Shown here: piece by piece, positions 43,475-52,244 of the stretch | Numbering within the stretch: position 1 is the first letter of the stretch | Layout: each line of letters begins with the position of its first letter | NCBI GenBank assembly: GCA_038237475.1 | Contig: JBBRYS010000001.1 | Coordinates: 558,001-622,000, forward strand | DNA: 64,000 nt | From: JAOAPY01 sp038237475 | Lineage (GTDB): Bacteria; Acidobacteriota; Blastocatellia; Pyrinomonadales; Pyrinomonadaceae | Direction of reading: 5' to 3' | Program-made: the position numbers and the translations under genes | Notes under the pieces: generated by a model | Database searches by the model: none | What the model was told of the DNA's origin: nothing | Seen by the model: the letters and a program-made list of their open reading frames with translations, nothing else

Positions 43475-45850
43475 ATGCGAATCAAAAGAGCGCAAATTCT
43501 TGTAGCCCTCTGCGCGATATTCATCAGCGGGGCAGTGATTTCCTTCGATTGGCTGTCGCCGACAAAAGTTAATGCCGGCGCTGGACCAGCGTCCTCGATT
43601 CCGGCGCCGGAAGCTGTGCTTGGCTTCCGCCCGGGCGATGACCGCAAGCTGGCAAGTTGGCAGAAGGTGGTTGAGTATTTTCAAAAGCTCGCAGCTGCCA
43701 GCGATCGAGTGGAGTTCGCGGAGTTGGGAAGGACGACAATGGGCGCGCCGTTTGTCATGGCCACTATCAGCGCGCCTGAGAACCTGGCACGGCTCGATGA
43801 GTATCGCAGCATCCAGCAGCAGTTGGCAGATCCGCGCAAGCTCGGCCCCAACGCCGACAGGAAAGCTGAGCAGCTGATTAAGCGAGGCAAGACTATAGTA
43901 TTGATTACCTGCGGCGTTCACTCGAACGAGGTCGGTTCTTATCTTTCGAGCATGTTGATCGCACATCGCCTCGCTTCTTCGGACGATCCTGAGATTCAGG
44001 AGATTCTGAAGAATACGATCGTCCTACTGGTGCCTTCACTCAACCCCGATGGTGTTGACATCATTAAGAACTGGTACGACAAGACGCTCGGTACTCCTTA
44101 TGAAGGCACGGATCCTCCAGAGCTCTATCACAAATATGTCGGGCATGACGACAACCGCGATTGGTATGCGTTCACTCAGGTCGAGACACAAATCACGGTC
44201 GATAAGATTCACAATGTCTGGCATCCGCAGATTGTTCACGACATCCATCAGCAGGGAGCGTTAGGCGCGCGGTTATTTCTGCCGCCCTACATGAAGCCCG
44301 TCGAGCCAAACGTGCCCAAGCAGTTAGTCGAAGGCTACACCGAGCTGGGCAGCTACATCGCACGTGAAATGCGCGCCACGGGCTTTAAGGGGATTACGAC
44401 GAATTCAACTTATGACGCCTGGACCCCAGCGCGCGCCTACTCGCATTATCACGGCGGCGTGCGCATGCTTTCCGAAACTGCATCCTGCCGGTTGGCTACA
44501 CCGATCAAAGTAAAGTTTGATGAATTGAACTCGCGCGAGGGTTACGATCCGAAGCAAGCGACCGATAACTTTGGTCCGGTCTGGCGCGGGGGCGAGTGGC
44601 ACCTGCGCGATATCACAAACCACATGACAACCGCCGCGGGTTTGTTGCTGCGGCACGCGGCGCAGCATCGCGAGCAGTGGTTACGACGCTTTTACGAGAT
44701 TGGCAAAGAAGCAGTGCGGCCGCGAAAAAATGGCGAGCTGAAAGCACTGCTAATCTTACCCTCTAAAAGCGAACAAAGATTTTCCGATTCCCTGGGCACG
44801 AAGAATTCAGACCAACTGCTGCGGATTCTGGAAACCGGCGCCGTTGAAACTGAATCAGCCCGCCGCTTTACGCTTAACGGACGAGTTTACCCAGCCGGTA
44901 CTGAAGTCATTCGCGCGGGACAGCCGTATTTCGCGTTCGCGAAAACCCTGCTCGAGGCGCAGCACTATCCCGATCTGCGAGACGAATCTGGTCATCCCGT
45001 CGCACCTTATGATGTAACCGCCCATACGCTTTCGCTGCTGATGGGTGTTGAAGTGAAATCAGTTTATGGACCACTTCGCTTTGCCAGTCTGCTGCCACAG
45101 CCTGCCGTCAGGAACGGCGGTTGTGGCGATGGCGAGCTGCAGGCTGTTTATCGATCGCACCTGCCCGTGATTGATGAAGGGTGGACCAGATGGGTACTCG
45201 ATAAGCAGGGTTGCACCAATTACGTCTCAGTCGAAGATTCACAAATTCGCGCGGCGGACCTCAGGAAGTTTCGAACCATCGTGATTCCCGATCAAGCGCC
45301 GCGGTCTATTCTTAACGGATACAGGACTGGCGCAATGCCTGAGGAATACACCGCGGGCCTGGGCGAGGAAGGAGTGAAGGGACTACGCGAGTTTGTTGAG
45401 CAAGGCGGCACGCTGGTCTGCCTAAACCGCGCCTCTGACTTTGCGATCGAACAGCTCAAGCTGCCGTTGCGAAATATCGTGGCTGGTTTGCCTCGCACAG
45501 ACTTCTATGTGCCGGGCTCGATCCTGCGACTTGAACTAGACACTTCGAATCCCCTTGCCGCAGGCATGCCCAGAGAGTCGATTGCCTGGGCCGAGGACTC
45601 GCCGGTGTTTGAAGTTCTCAGCGGCGCGGACGAGAAGCGTCCGCCACAGGTGCGCATCATCGGCTGGTATCCCAAAGACAAAGATCCACTGCTTTCCGGA
45701 TGGTTACTCGGCGGTGAGCGCATAAAAGGAAAGGCTGCGCTCGTCGAGGTCACGCTGGGCAAAGGCCGGATCATCCTCTTTGGTTTTCGTCCACAGTACC
45801 GCGGCCAATCGCTCGCGACTTACCCGCTCTTTTTTAATTCACTTCGTTAG
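43475..45850 (+). CDS. M14-family zinc metallopeptidase, exported
   Basis: 791 residues from ATG 43475, which has GGGAGA upstream. Signal/anchor helix (AQILVALCAIFISGAVISF), then an M14 carboxypeptidase domain: zinc ligands His and Glu in CGVHSNEVGS, the third His in IVHDIHQQGAL, LNPDGVDI, and catalytic Glu in MLSETASC. The C-terminal 300 residues resemble a beta-sandwich/gated extension ending in a GATase1-like region (LREFVEQGGTLVCLNRASD). Probably degrades peptides in the periplasm, in keeping with the divergent OPT importer. A Met codon at 43433 would put a hydrophilic extension before the signal helix and is rejected. Confidence 0.88.
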   Translation: MRIKRAQILVALCAIFISGAVISFDWLSPTKVNAGAGPASSIPAPEAVLGFRPGDDRKLASWQKVVEYFQKLAAASDRVEFAELGRTTMGAPFVMATISAPENLARLDEYRSIQQQLADPRKLGPNADRKAEQLIKRGKTIVLITCGVHSNEVGSYLSSMLIAHRLASSDDPEIQEILKNTIVLLVPSLNPDGVDIIKNWYDKTLGTPYEGTDPPELYHKYVGHDDNRDWYAFTQVETQITVDKIHNVWHPQIVHDIHQQGALGARLFLPPYMKPVEPNVPKQLVEGYTELGSYIAREMRATGFKGITTNSTYDAWTPARAYSHYHGGVRMLSETASCRLATPIKVKFDELNSREGYDPKQATDNFGPVWRGGEWHLRDITNHMTTAAGLLLRHAAQHREQWLRRFYEIGKEAVRPRKNGELKALLILPSKSEQRFSDSLGTKNSDQLLRILETGAVETESARRFTLNGRVYPAGTEVIRAGQPYFAFAKTLLEAQHYPDLRDESGHPVAPYDVTAHTLSLLMGVEVKSVYGPLRFASLLPQPAVRNGGCGDGELQAVYRSHLPVIDEGWTRWVLDKQGCTNYVSVEDSQIRAADLRKFRTIVIPDQAPRSILNGYRTGAMPEEYTAGLGEEGVKGLREFVEQGGTLVCLNRASDFAIEQLKLPLRNIVAGLPRTDFYVPGSILRLELDTSNPLAAGMPRESIAWAEDSPVFEVLSGADEKRPPQVRIIGWYPKDKDPLLSGWLLGGERIKGKAALVEVTLGKGRIILFGFRPQYRGQSLATYPLFFNSLR

Positions 45851-45993
45851 GAGTGGCGATAATTATGAGGTGATCGTTGCAGTTGGCAATCGCCGGTGCA
45901 ACGCTCCGGAAACTTGAACCTTCACACACTGCGCACCGTATAAGAAATCGCACGGCGCAACGATAAATTGGATGTAAAAGCGCCGACGCCTTA

Positions 45994-46686
45994 ATGGTTA
46001 CCTTTATCTTTACTGCAATCGTTCTGCTGGCCTTCCTGCTGGTAGCACTTTATTTCTGGCAGAAACCGTCTTCCCGGCCCGAGATCGAAGGTCTGGATGA
46101 CTCTCAATACAGCCTGCCGCGGACGGAACCTCGCCGGCTCTTCGAAGAAGTTCAGTACCAGCAGAATTCTGCCGAGAGCCTTGCAGCAACTCAGCGTGAA
46201 GATCTTCGGAACCGCTCGGCTGCCGGCGACCAAACTGCTGCCGGGGAAGCGCACAAAAACTTTGACTCCAGGTTTTATGATGAGATACTGACCGCACTGG
46301 TAAAGCAGGTCGAATCCGACGCGAAGCTGCTCTCGCTGCTTACTTACATCACACGCAATGAACTCCCGGTCAACAAGGCATTGGCCCAGGCAACCATTGA
46401 TTCATGGAAGCGATCACCTGATCGCGGTTCGACCTCAAGGACCATGCATATTACAGCACTCGCCGACGATGCTCGACTTTACCAGGACACCGTCGCCACC
46501 GTCCTTGACGTCTGGCGCAGGGGTTTATTAACCGATGTCACCCCGGCGGAATTGCGCGCCTTGTTCGATGGAGAGTTTTGGGTGCTGTCAAATACAACCA
46601 GGAATTCCGGGGCCGGCTTTATTTTAAAGCGCAGCCTCGCAAAAGCGCGTCGCGAACTGGAAAGCGCGATGCGCGTCAACCAATAA
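45994..46686 (+). CDS. membrane-anchored protein of unknown function, partner of the SPFH protein
   Basis: 230 residues: one N-terminal transmembrane helix (FIFTAIVLLAFLLVALYFW), a Pro/acidic linker, then an all-helical domain (about 90-225) with DSRFYDEILTALVKQVE and SLAKARRELESAMRV. No recognised domain. It lies 42 nt before the SPFH gene on the same strand, so the pair is probably an operon. An N-terminal anchor plus cytoplasmic helices would fit a scaffold for a flotillin-like assembly, but function is unknown. Confidence 0.65.
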   Translation: MVTFIFTAIVLLAFLLVALYFWQKPSSRPEIEGLDDSQYSLPRTEPRRLFEEVQYQQNSAESLAATQREDLRNRSAAGDQTAAGEAHKNFDSRFYDEILTALVKQVESDAKLLSLLTYITRNELPVNKALAQATIDSWKRSPDRGSTSRTMHITALADDARLYQDTVATVLDVWRRGLLTDVTPAELRALFDGEFWVLSNTTRNSGAGFILKRSLAKARRELESAMRVNQ

Positions 46687-46728
46687 CTCCATGCTGCCAC
46701 TGCCTCTGAAAGGTGAGGTCTAAATCTT

Positions 46729-48909
46729 ATGAGCATCGATATTTTTGAACTGCTGCCCGCTTTGGTGATCGGCTTTGTCATCCTAATCGCGTTGCTGATC
46801 ATTCTGAGTCGTATCCTCGTTAACGTCGGAGCGAGAGAGATAGCCATCAAGGAACGGCGTTATCTCGGCTCCAAGATGCCGCCCGGACGAGTAGTCGCCA
46901 CCGAAGGTGAAGTTGGTATTCAGGCCGACGTGCTCAAGCCCGGTCTGCACTTGATCAGATTCCCTTTTGAGAAAGTCGTGCGCAAGGTGCCGCTGATTGA
47001 GATTGGCGCCGACGAGCTGGGCATAGTCGAAGCGATCGATGGCGAACCGATGGCCCCCGGGCGAATCTTTGCTCCGGATCGAGCACAGAATGCACATAAC
47101 AATTTTCAGGATCCGATCGCGTTCATCAAACAGGGCGGCGTTAAGGGCATTCAACTGCGAACGCTGCCGCCGGGCTTGTGGCCGATTCACCCGTATCTGT
47201 TCCGTGTGTCGGTAGCCAAGACAACTGTGATTCCCCAAGGCAGGGTCGGCATCCTCATGGCCGCTGATGGAGCGCCGCTCGATGCCGGACGCCTGCTCGC
47301 CAAATCAATCTCCGGTCATCTCAGCTTTCAAAACGCTGAACTGTTCACGTCGTCGGGAGGACAGCGTGGACCACAGGTCGACATCCTGACGCCGGGAACT
47401 TATCGCATCCTGACGCAATCCACGCCGCTGGAAGGCGGTGAGGAAGTCAAACCGGGTTTGTTTGCGGTCAGGCTGTACGACGCTACGGTCATTAATGAAA
47501 ACCAGATCGGCCTCGTCGAGGCGCTCGACGGCTCGCCACTGAATCCCGGCGATTACGTGGCTGAATCAGTCGCGGGTCACGACAATTTTCAGGATGGACA
47601 CGAGTTCATCGATGGCAAGGGTCAACGTGGACCACAGAAAGACATTCTTTTGCCCGGCACCTATTACATCAACCCTTTGCTCTTCAAGGTCATTCCCGAA
47701 TCAGCCAAGGAGGTCAAGCCAGGCGAGGTCGCGGTGATCGTTTCCAACACCGGCAAGGATCCCTCAGACGACATTCGCCGCCAGATGGCCGCTAAGGTTA
47801 GAGAACGCATGGAGCGCGAAGAGAAAGAGCAGGCAGCACAATCGGCCGCCCATCTCGATTCGGTAGACGCTGCGGAAATCAAGAACGAGCTGATGAATGG
47901 CGACCCCGCTGACCGGCGGCTTGATGAGGGAGCGCACGAAGCCTATGTCGTGCCCGAAGGTTATCGCGGCATACAGGAAACCGTGGTTGGCCCAGGCCGC
48001 TACTACGTCAACACACTCGCCATCACACCAATCATTATTCCTACCACTAACCAGACGGTGGAATGGACTTCGGGTGAGGTCGTCAATACTTTTAATCCGT
48101 TCGAAGTCATCTCGAAGGACGGCTTCACGATGCAGTTGGAAGTGCGCGTTGTGTTTCGCGTCAAGCCTGAGGACGCGCCCTTCATGGTGGCCAAGATTGG
48201 CGGCATCGAACGTTTGATACAGAACGTAATGCATCCGCTGATCGATTCAATCTTTCGTAATCAGGCGTCAGAATCGTCGGCCATGGCTTACCTCCAGAAC
48301 CGGCATGAAGAACAGGAACGCGCCGAAGCTCGGGTGCGCGCGCACTTGTTGAAATATCACGTTGATGTCGTCAACGTGCTTATCTGCCACATCCATCTGC
48401 CCGAAGAATTGATGAAGACGCAGACGGAAAAGATTCTCGCTGAACAGCGCCAGAGCATGTACAACGCTCAGCGTGAAGCTGAAGACAAGCGCATTCAACT
48501 GGAACGCACCAAGTCGCAGGCCGACAACCAGAAGGACTTGATGGCCGCTACCGTGGGCGTTGAGATCTCCGGCAAGCGCGCCGAACAGCGCCGCTCAGAA
48601 GGCGAAGGCGAGGCCCACTACATCCTGCAAACCGGTAAAGCCGAAGCTGAAAAAGTGCGGCTGATGGGCGAGGCCCAGGGTGTCGCTTATCGTGAGCAGG
48701 TCAACGCACTGGGAGCCCAGGGGGTCGCGCTCGTCGAAGTCCTGAAGGTGATCGGCGAAAAGGGTGTGCGCATCACACCCGACATCATGGCCTCTGGTGG
48801 TGCGGGCAGCGCCGATGGTGGCGGCGGTATTGGCACGCTGCTGTTGCTGAATCTATTTCGCAACCAGATGAACCTGCCCTCGAGCAACGGCGAAAAAGCC
48901 GAACGGTAG
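46729..48909 (+). CDS. SPFH/flotillin-like membrane protein with internal repeats
   Basis: 726 residues. One N-terminal transmembrane helix (PALVIGFVILIALLIILSRI), then three related units of about 65-75 residues (starting near 97, 171 and 258) with the pattern G-I/L-V-E-A-x-D-G-x-P...PG...F-Q...GG-Q-R-G-P-Q...DIL-PGTY-x-I. After them is an SPFH/band 7 domain (about 400-560; TMQLEVRVVFRVKPED) and a long coiled coil (about 540-680; EDKRIQLERTKSQADNQKD) typical of flotillins, with a Gly-rich tail. Such proteins organise membrane microdomains. The N-terminal repeats are not part of common flotillins. Likely an operon with the upstream membrane-anchored protein. Confidence 0.85.
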   Translation: MSIDIFELLPALVIGFVILIALLIILSRILVNVGAREIAIKERRYLGSKMPPGRVVATEGEVGIQADVLKPGLHLIRFPFEKVVRKVPLIEIGADELGIVEAIDGEPMAPGRIFAPDRAQNAHNNFQDPIAFIKQGGVKGIQLRTLPPGLWPIHPYLFRVSVAKTTVIPQGRVGILMAADGAPLDAGRLLAKSISGHLSFQNAELFTSSGGQRGPQVDILTPGTYRILTQSTPLEGGEEVKPGLFAVRLYDATVINENQIGLVEALDGSPLNPGDYVAESVAGHDNFQDGHEFIDGKGQRGPQKDILLPGTYYINPLLFKVIPESAKEVKPGEVAVIVSNTGKDPSDDIRRQMAAKVRERMEREEKEQAAQSAAHLDSVDAAEIKNELMNGDPADRRLDEGAHEAYVVPEGYRGIQETVVGPGRYYVNTLAITPIIIPTTNQTVEWTSGEVVNTFNPFEVISKDGFTMQLEVRVVFRVKPEDAPFMVAKIGGIERLIQNVMHPLIDSIFRNQASESSAMAYLQNRHEEQERAEARVRAHLLKYHVDVVNVLICHIHLPEELMKTQTEKILAEQRQSMYNAQREAEDKRIQLERTKSQADNQKDLMAATVGVEISGKRAEQRRSEGEGEAHYILQTGKAEAEKVRLMGEAQGVAYREQVNALGAQGVALVEVLKVIGEKGVRITPDIMASGGAGSADGGGGIGTLLLLNLFRNQMNLPSSNGEKAER

Positions 48910-49048
48910 GGAGTGGGATTATAGGGGACAGCGCACCGGCAAACGTTATATTGGATCCAGTAACAACTGGTAGCCCGCGGCCGGTCAACCGAGACGCTAG
49001 GTGTGCCTCCTTGTCTCATAGGTGAGCGCCGGATGCTATACTGCCCTG

Positions 49049-49320
49049 GTGAATCTTGAGTGGGATGAAGCCAAGGCTGCGGCCATTTTGAGAAGCACGG
49101 AATTTCCTTTGCGGATGCTGCCGCTGTCTTCGACGACCCACTCTGTGTCGATTTCTATGACCCGGATCATTCCTTTGATGAAAGACGTTATCTCATCAAT
49201 GGCGCAACGAAGGTGGGTCTCATATTAATCGTATCGTATACCGAAAGGAACGAGGTCGTTCGTTTGATTAGCGCAAGCGAAGTGACACCGACTGAACGTA
49301 AAGCCTATGAAGAAGGTTGA
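49049..49320 (+). pseudogene. brnT: BrnT-family ribonuclease toxin, frameshifted
   Basis: From GTG 49049 the frame reads VNLEWDEAKAAAILR, then continues in another frame as KHGISFADAAAVFDDPL, DFYDPDHSFDERRYLI, LILIVSYTERNEVVRLISA and RKAYEEG to TGA 49320. Restoring one A in the GAGAAGCACGG at about 49090 joins the two parts into a normal BrnT of about 90 residues. BrnT is a type II RNase toxin. A single-base deletion inactivates it here, or the assembly has an indel error. Confidence 0.8.
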
Positions 49321-49539
49321 ATCAGAATTAAAAGAAGATCTTCGACCAGTACGATCTGCGAGGTCTGCGGGTTCGGAAGCTCGGTCCTGGACGGAAAGGC
49401 TTTTGGGGACGTTGTCAGGTTGGAGCCTGACGTCGCAGATGTCTTCCCAGACGCCGACGCAGTGAATCAAGCGTTGCGCTTCCTCATCAGAGTTACGAAG
49501 GACAATCAAGAGCTCCGACCCACCAAGGGCGATGCCTGA
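49307..49539 (+). pseudogene. BrnT-associated antitoxin, frameshifted twice
   Basis: Starts ATG 49307, overlapping the toxin by 14 nt as in intact operons. Frame one gives MKKVESELKEDLR, frame two DQYDLRGLRVRKLGPGRK, frame three AFGDVVRLEPDVADVFPDAD and AVNQALRFLIRVT, ending TGA 49539. The V-x-LEPDVA-x-VFPD-x-x-x-VN-x-ALR pattern is that of small antitoxins commonly next to BrnT. Two indels are needed, in addition to the one in the toxin. Confidence 0.72.
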
Positions 49540-49667
49540 CAAAGCTTGTTTGCAGCTGCCGGCACGACAGCATGCTTTTCAAGTAACCTTTTTTCGTTCA
49601 GCTCGGATGCTGAGCGCGCGCTGCAGCTGAAGGCCATCGTTATGCGTTATCTCCTAGGGCAAAACCT

Positions 49668-49921
49668 ATGCAACGATCCGAAGCGGAAAGAACGTTTGAA
49701 GTCGGAGCTAAGGATCCCCAAAGTTGGCTCTCACAAGCCAGACAACTGAGGATATCTGCGGATGTCATTAAGCCAGAATTACAAAACGAAATTCCGGTTA
49801 TGTTGGCTCCTATTGGAACCAACGAAAGATTTTCGGCTCTTATGAAATGCTTCATGATGTTGAATGGTAGGCCATCGAAAATCTGATGAAGGGAATTCTA
49901 ATTGGCAGGGACCAAGTGATG
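49668..49921 (+). pseudogene. fragment of a HEPN-like protein
   Basis: About 80 residues: KDPQSWLSQARQLRISADVI, then FSALMKCFMMLNG and, after a one-base slip near 49872, AIENLMKGILIGR. The pattern of a helix followed by G-Y/F-A-I/V-E-N-L-x-K-G is typical of HEPN-like proteins. It is cut short by the start of the next gene. A toxin component of a decayed module is the likely origin, but the family assignment is tentative. Confidence 0.5.
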
Positions 49922-50929
49922 AAGATATTTTTCATTTTTCTCTTTGTCTTACCATTTGGCTCAGTAAACGGTCAGAGCCCCCCGCTTGGAAATATTGATT
50001 TTTACGGTTTGCGCCGCATCTCTGAACAGCAGGCGCGGCAAGCGCTCCACATCAACGACCGTGATCCGAGTCCCGCCTCGCTGGAAGAAGCACAGCAACG
50101 TTTGGAGGCTATACCAAACGTCCAGCAGGCTCGTCTAAACCTGGTGTGCTGTGAGGCGGGCAAGACCATTCTTTACGTTGGAATCAAAGAAAAGGGTGCG
50201 CCTTCGGTGCAATTTCGTCCAGCGCCAAAGGGCGCGATTCGTTTGTCTGGAATAATCGTACAAGCGGGGGAGGCGTTTGACTATGCCTCTACGGAAGGGA
50301 TCGAAAAGGGGGATGCGAGCGAAGACGACTCGCAGGGCCATGCTTTGTACTCCTATCCGAAAGCCCGTGCCATCCAGGAGAGGTTCATCACTTTCGCCGC
50401 GCAGGATTTGAAGCTACTTCGTGCCGTGTTGCGCGAGTCAGGGGACGCTCAACATCGCGCGTTGGCGGCCGAAATCATTGCTTATACGGCAAACAAGAAG
50501 GATGTGGTGGCGGACCTTGTGTATGGAATGGGGGATCCGGAAAGTGTTGTGCGCAATAATTCGATGCGGGCGCTCGCAATCATCGCGGGCTTCGCGCGAC
50601 AATTCCCTAATCAACGAATCGAAGTTCCTGCCAAACCGTTTGTTGAAATGCTCAACTCAATTGTATGGACTGACCGCAACAAGGCTTCGTGCGCTCTGTA
50701 CCGGATCACCGAAAGACGCGATCTCGCGGTTCTCGCAAAGCTGCGTCTACATGCCCTGCCATCGCTCATTGAAATGTCGCGTTGGAAAAGTCCAGGACAC
50801 GCGCTTTGTCCATTCTTTCTCCTTGGACGCGTCGGCAATATTTCGGAAGAAGAAATTTCAAGAGCCTGGGCCAACGGCAACCGTGAAAGTCTGATCGAGA
50901 TGGTGACAAAGAGGGTCGAATCAAAATGA
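49919..50929 (+). CDS. exported protein with POTRA-like and HEAT-like regions
   Basis: 336 residues from ATG 49919 (upstream AGGG). Signal peptide (MKIFFIFLFVLPFGSVNG), then residues about 22-95 resemble a POTRA domain (IDFYGLRRISEQQARQALHI, LEEAQQRLEAIPNVQQARL, KTILYVGIKEKG), followed by helical HEAT/ARM-like repeats (for example HRALAAEIIAYTANKKDVVA, SVVRNNSMRALAIIAGF). Outer-membrane or periplasmic scaffold function is plausible. The combination of one POTRA-like unit with HEAT repeats is uncommon. The gene starts inside the tail of the HEPN-like fragment, so it may have been inserted into it. Confidence 0.65.
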   Translation: MKIFFIFLFVLPFGSVNGQSPPLGNIDFYGLRRISEQQARQALHINDRDPSPASLEEAQQRLEAIPNVQQARLNLVCCEAGKTILYVGIKEKGAPSVQFRPAPKGAIRLSGIIVQAGEAFDYASTEGIEKGDASEDDSQGHALYSYPKARAIQERFITFAAQDLKLLRAVLRESGDAQHRALAAEIIAYTANKKDVVADLVYGMGDPESVVRNNSMRALAIIAGFARQFPNQRIEVPAKPFVEMLNSIVWTDRNKASCALYRITERRDLAVLAKLRLHALPSLIEMSRWKSPGHALCPFFLLGRVGNISEEEISRAWANGNRESLIEMVTKRVESK

Positions 50930-50997
50930 AAAGCCGCCGCCAAAAACGAAACCCGATCGTTTACACAAAATCCTTGACGTCCGGCTTCATCCTTCTT

Positions 50998-51729
50998 CTA
51001 CAAAAGCTTTCCCAGCGTGTGTGGCAACATCTTCCGCCACCAGGGCCAGTCGTGATTTACGTCGGCGCCCCAGAGGTCCAAAGTGTGCGGGATACCTTTC
51101 GCATTCAGGATATCTGAAAGTTGACGACTTCGTTCGGGCGCTTCGTAGTTCCCTTGCCCGGACAACAAAAAGATCGCATCCGCCTGCCGCAGCTGGCCGA
51201 GCTGATGCTCATCATTCAGATTCGAAAGATAGTCAACCGGATTGTTGAAGTAGACATTGTCGTCGTAGTGGCCTTTGAGATATGACTTGATGTCGTACCC
51301 GCCACTCATGGCGATCACGCCGCGAAACAAATCCGGGTGTTTGAAATAAGTGTTGAGTGCCAGAAAAGCGCCGAGGCTTGCGCCCGTCGTCATGGGCCGA
51401 GCACCCTCACCGCAGTCGGTGCGAATCAGCGGCAGCACTTCGTCCGTGATGTAGCGATCGTATTGCGTCAGTAGTTCCGCCTTCAGGTGCGACGGCATCT
51501 GCTCGTTGAGCAAACTGTATTTGTTGACGCTGTTGATCGAATAAGCGCGCACCTGCCCGCTGTCAATAAAAGGCTGAATCGCATCGACCAGATGAAAGCG
51601 CTCGTACTCGAGATAATCCGCCGCGGCGGTCGGAAACATCAAGAGCGGATAACCTGCATGGCCGTAAGCGACCAAAGGCATTTCAATATTCAGATTCGAA
51701 CTGAACCAGGCAGTTGTTCGGCGTTCCAT
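50998..51729 (-). CDS. esterase (alpha/beta hydrolase, esterase D-type)
   Basis: 243 residues starting at ATG 51729 with GAAAGG upstream. Nucleophile elbow GASLGAF (Ser), acid and His in the C-terminal ADVNHDWPWW. Similar proteins annotated as putative esterases hydrolyse small esters; the sequence MERRTTAWFSSNL and MPLVAYGHAGYPLLMFPTA is typical. No operon partner. Kynurenine formamidase is not suggested by the sequence or position. Confidence 0.85.
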   Translation of the reverse strand: MERRTTAWFSSNLNIEMPLVAYGHAGYPLLMFPTAAADYLEYERFHLVDAIQPFIDSGQVRAYSINSVNKYSLLNEQMPSHLKAELLTQYDRYITDEVLPLIRTDCGEGARPMTTGASLGAFLALNTYFKHPDLFRGVIAMSGGYDIKSYLKGHYDDNVYFNNPVDYLSNLNDEHQLGQLRQADAIFLLSGQGNYEAPERSRQLSDILNAKGIPHTLDLWGADVNHDWPWWRKMLPHTLGKLL

Positions 51730-52092
51730 ATTTACCTTTCGAAGCAAAAGGCCCTTTAGAAAAGCGGCCTGCGAAGATAAAAGAATGTTGCGGTTTTTGT
51801 AACGAAGGATATTCGCTCAGGTGGCCAGCGTACGCAAGCCCGCAGAGGAACCGCGGAGCCTGGGGGAGCGACGCACAGTGAGAGCCAAATGCAATCCAGT
51901 GGATCTAAACAATGCACCTACAAGGCATCTGGAGCAAGGGGCGCAGCCGTAAGCCTTTGCAGCTTTCCGCCTTTCAGCGAACATTCTTACCCACCGGAAG
52001 CGAGCGGCTTGGGACCGGGCATATCGTGTGCGAACGACAAGGGTATCTCGCTAGTGGGGTGATTCATCCCCCTTCCGGTTATCTCGGGCTTC
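51730..52092. other. gene-free interval, about 360 bp
   Basis: Leads from the esterase promoter to the tRNA promoter. I see no convincing coding frame. The plus-strand open frame through this stretch has no domain-like sequence and runs across the tRNA. Confidence 0.4.
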
Positions 52093-52121
52093 TTGACGCT
52101 CAAATACTCATCTGTTATAAA
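52093..52121 (+). promoter_or_regulatory. sigma70 promoter of tRNA-Asn
   Basis: TTGACG (52093-52098), 17-bp spacer, TATAAA (52116-52121), then a predicted start about 52128, roughly 42 nt before the tRNA. Confidence 0.85.
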
Positions 52122-52169
52122 AACTGCCTGCGCCCGAGCATGGTTTTCAACTATGCAGCGGGCGCTTAT

Positions 52170-52229
<60 letters not shown>

Positions 52230-52244
<15 letters not shown>

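Noticed and set aside
50998..51729. The esterase as the missing kynurenine formamidase
   Set aside because: It is 40 kb away, belongs to the esterase D-like group and has no link to tryptophan genes.
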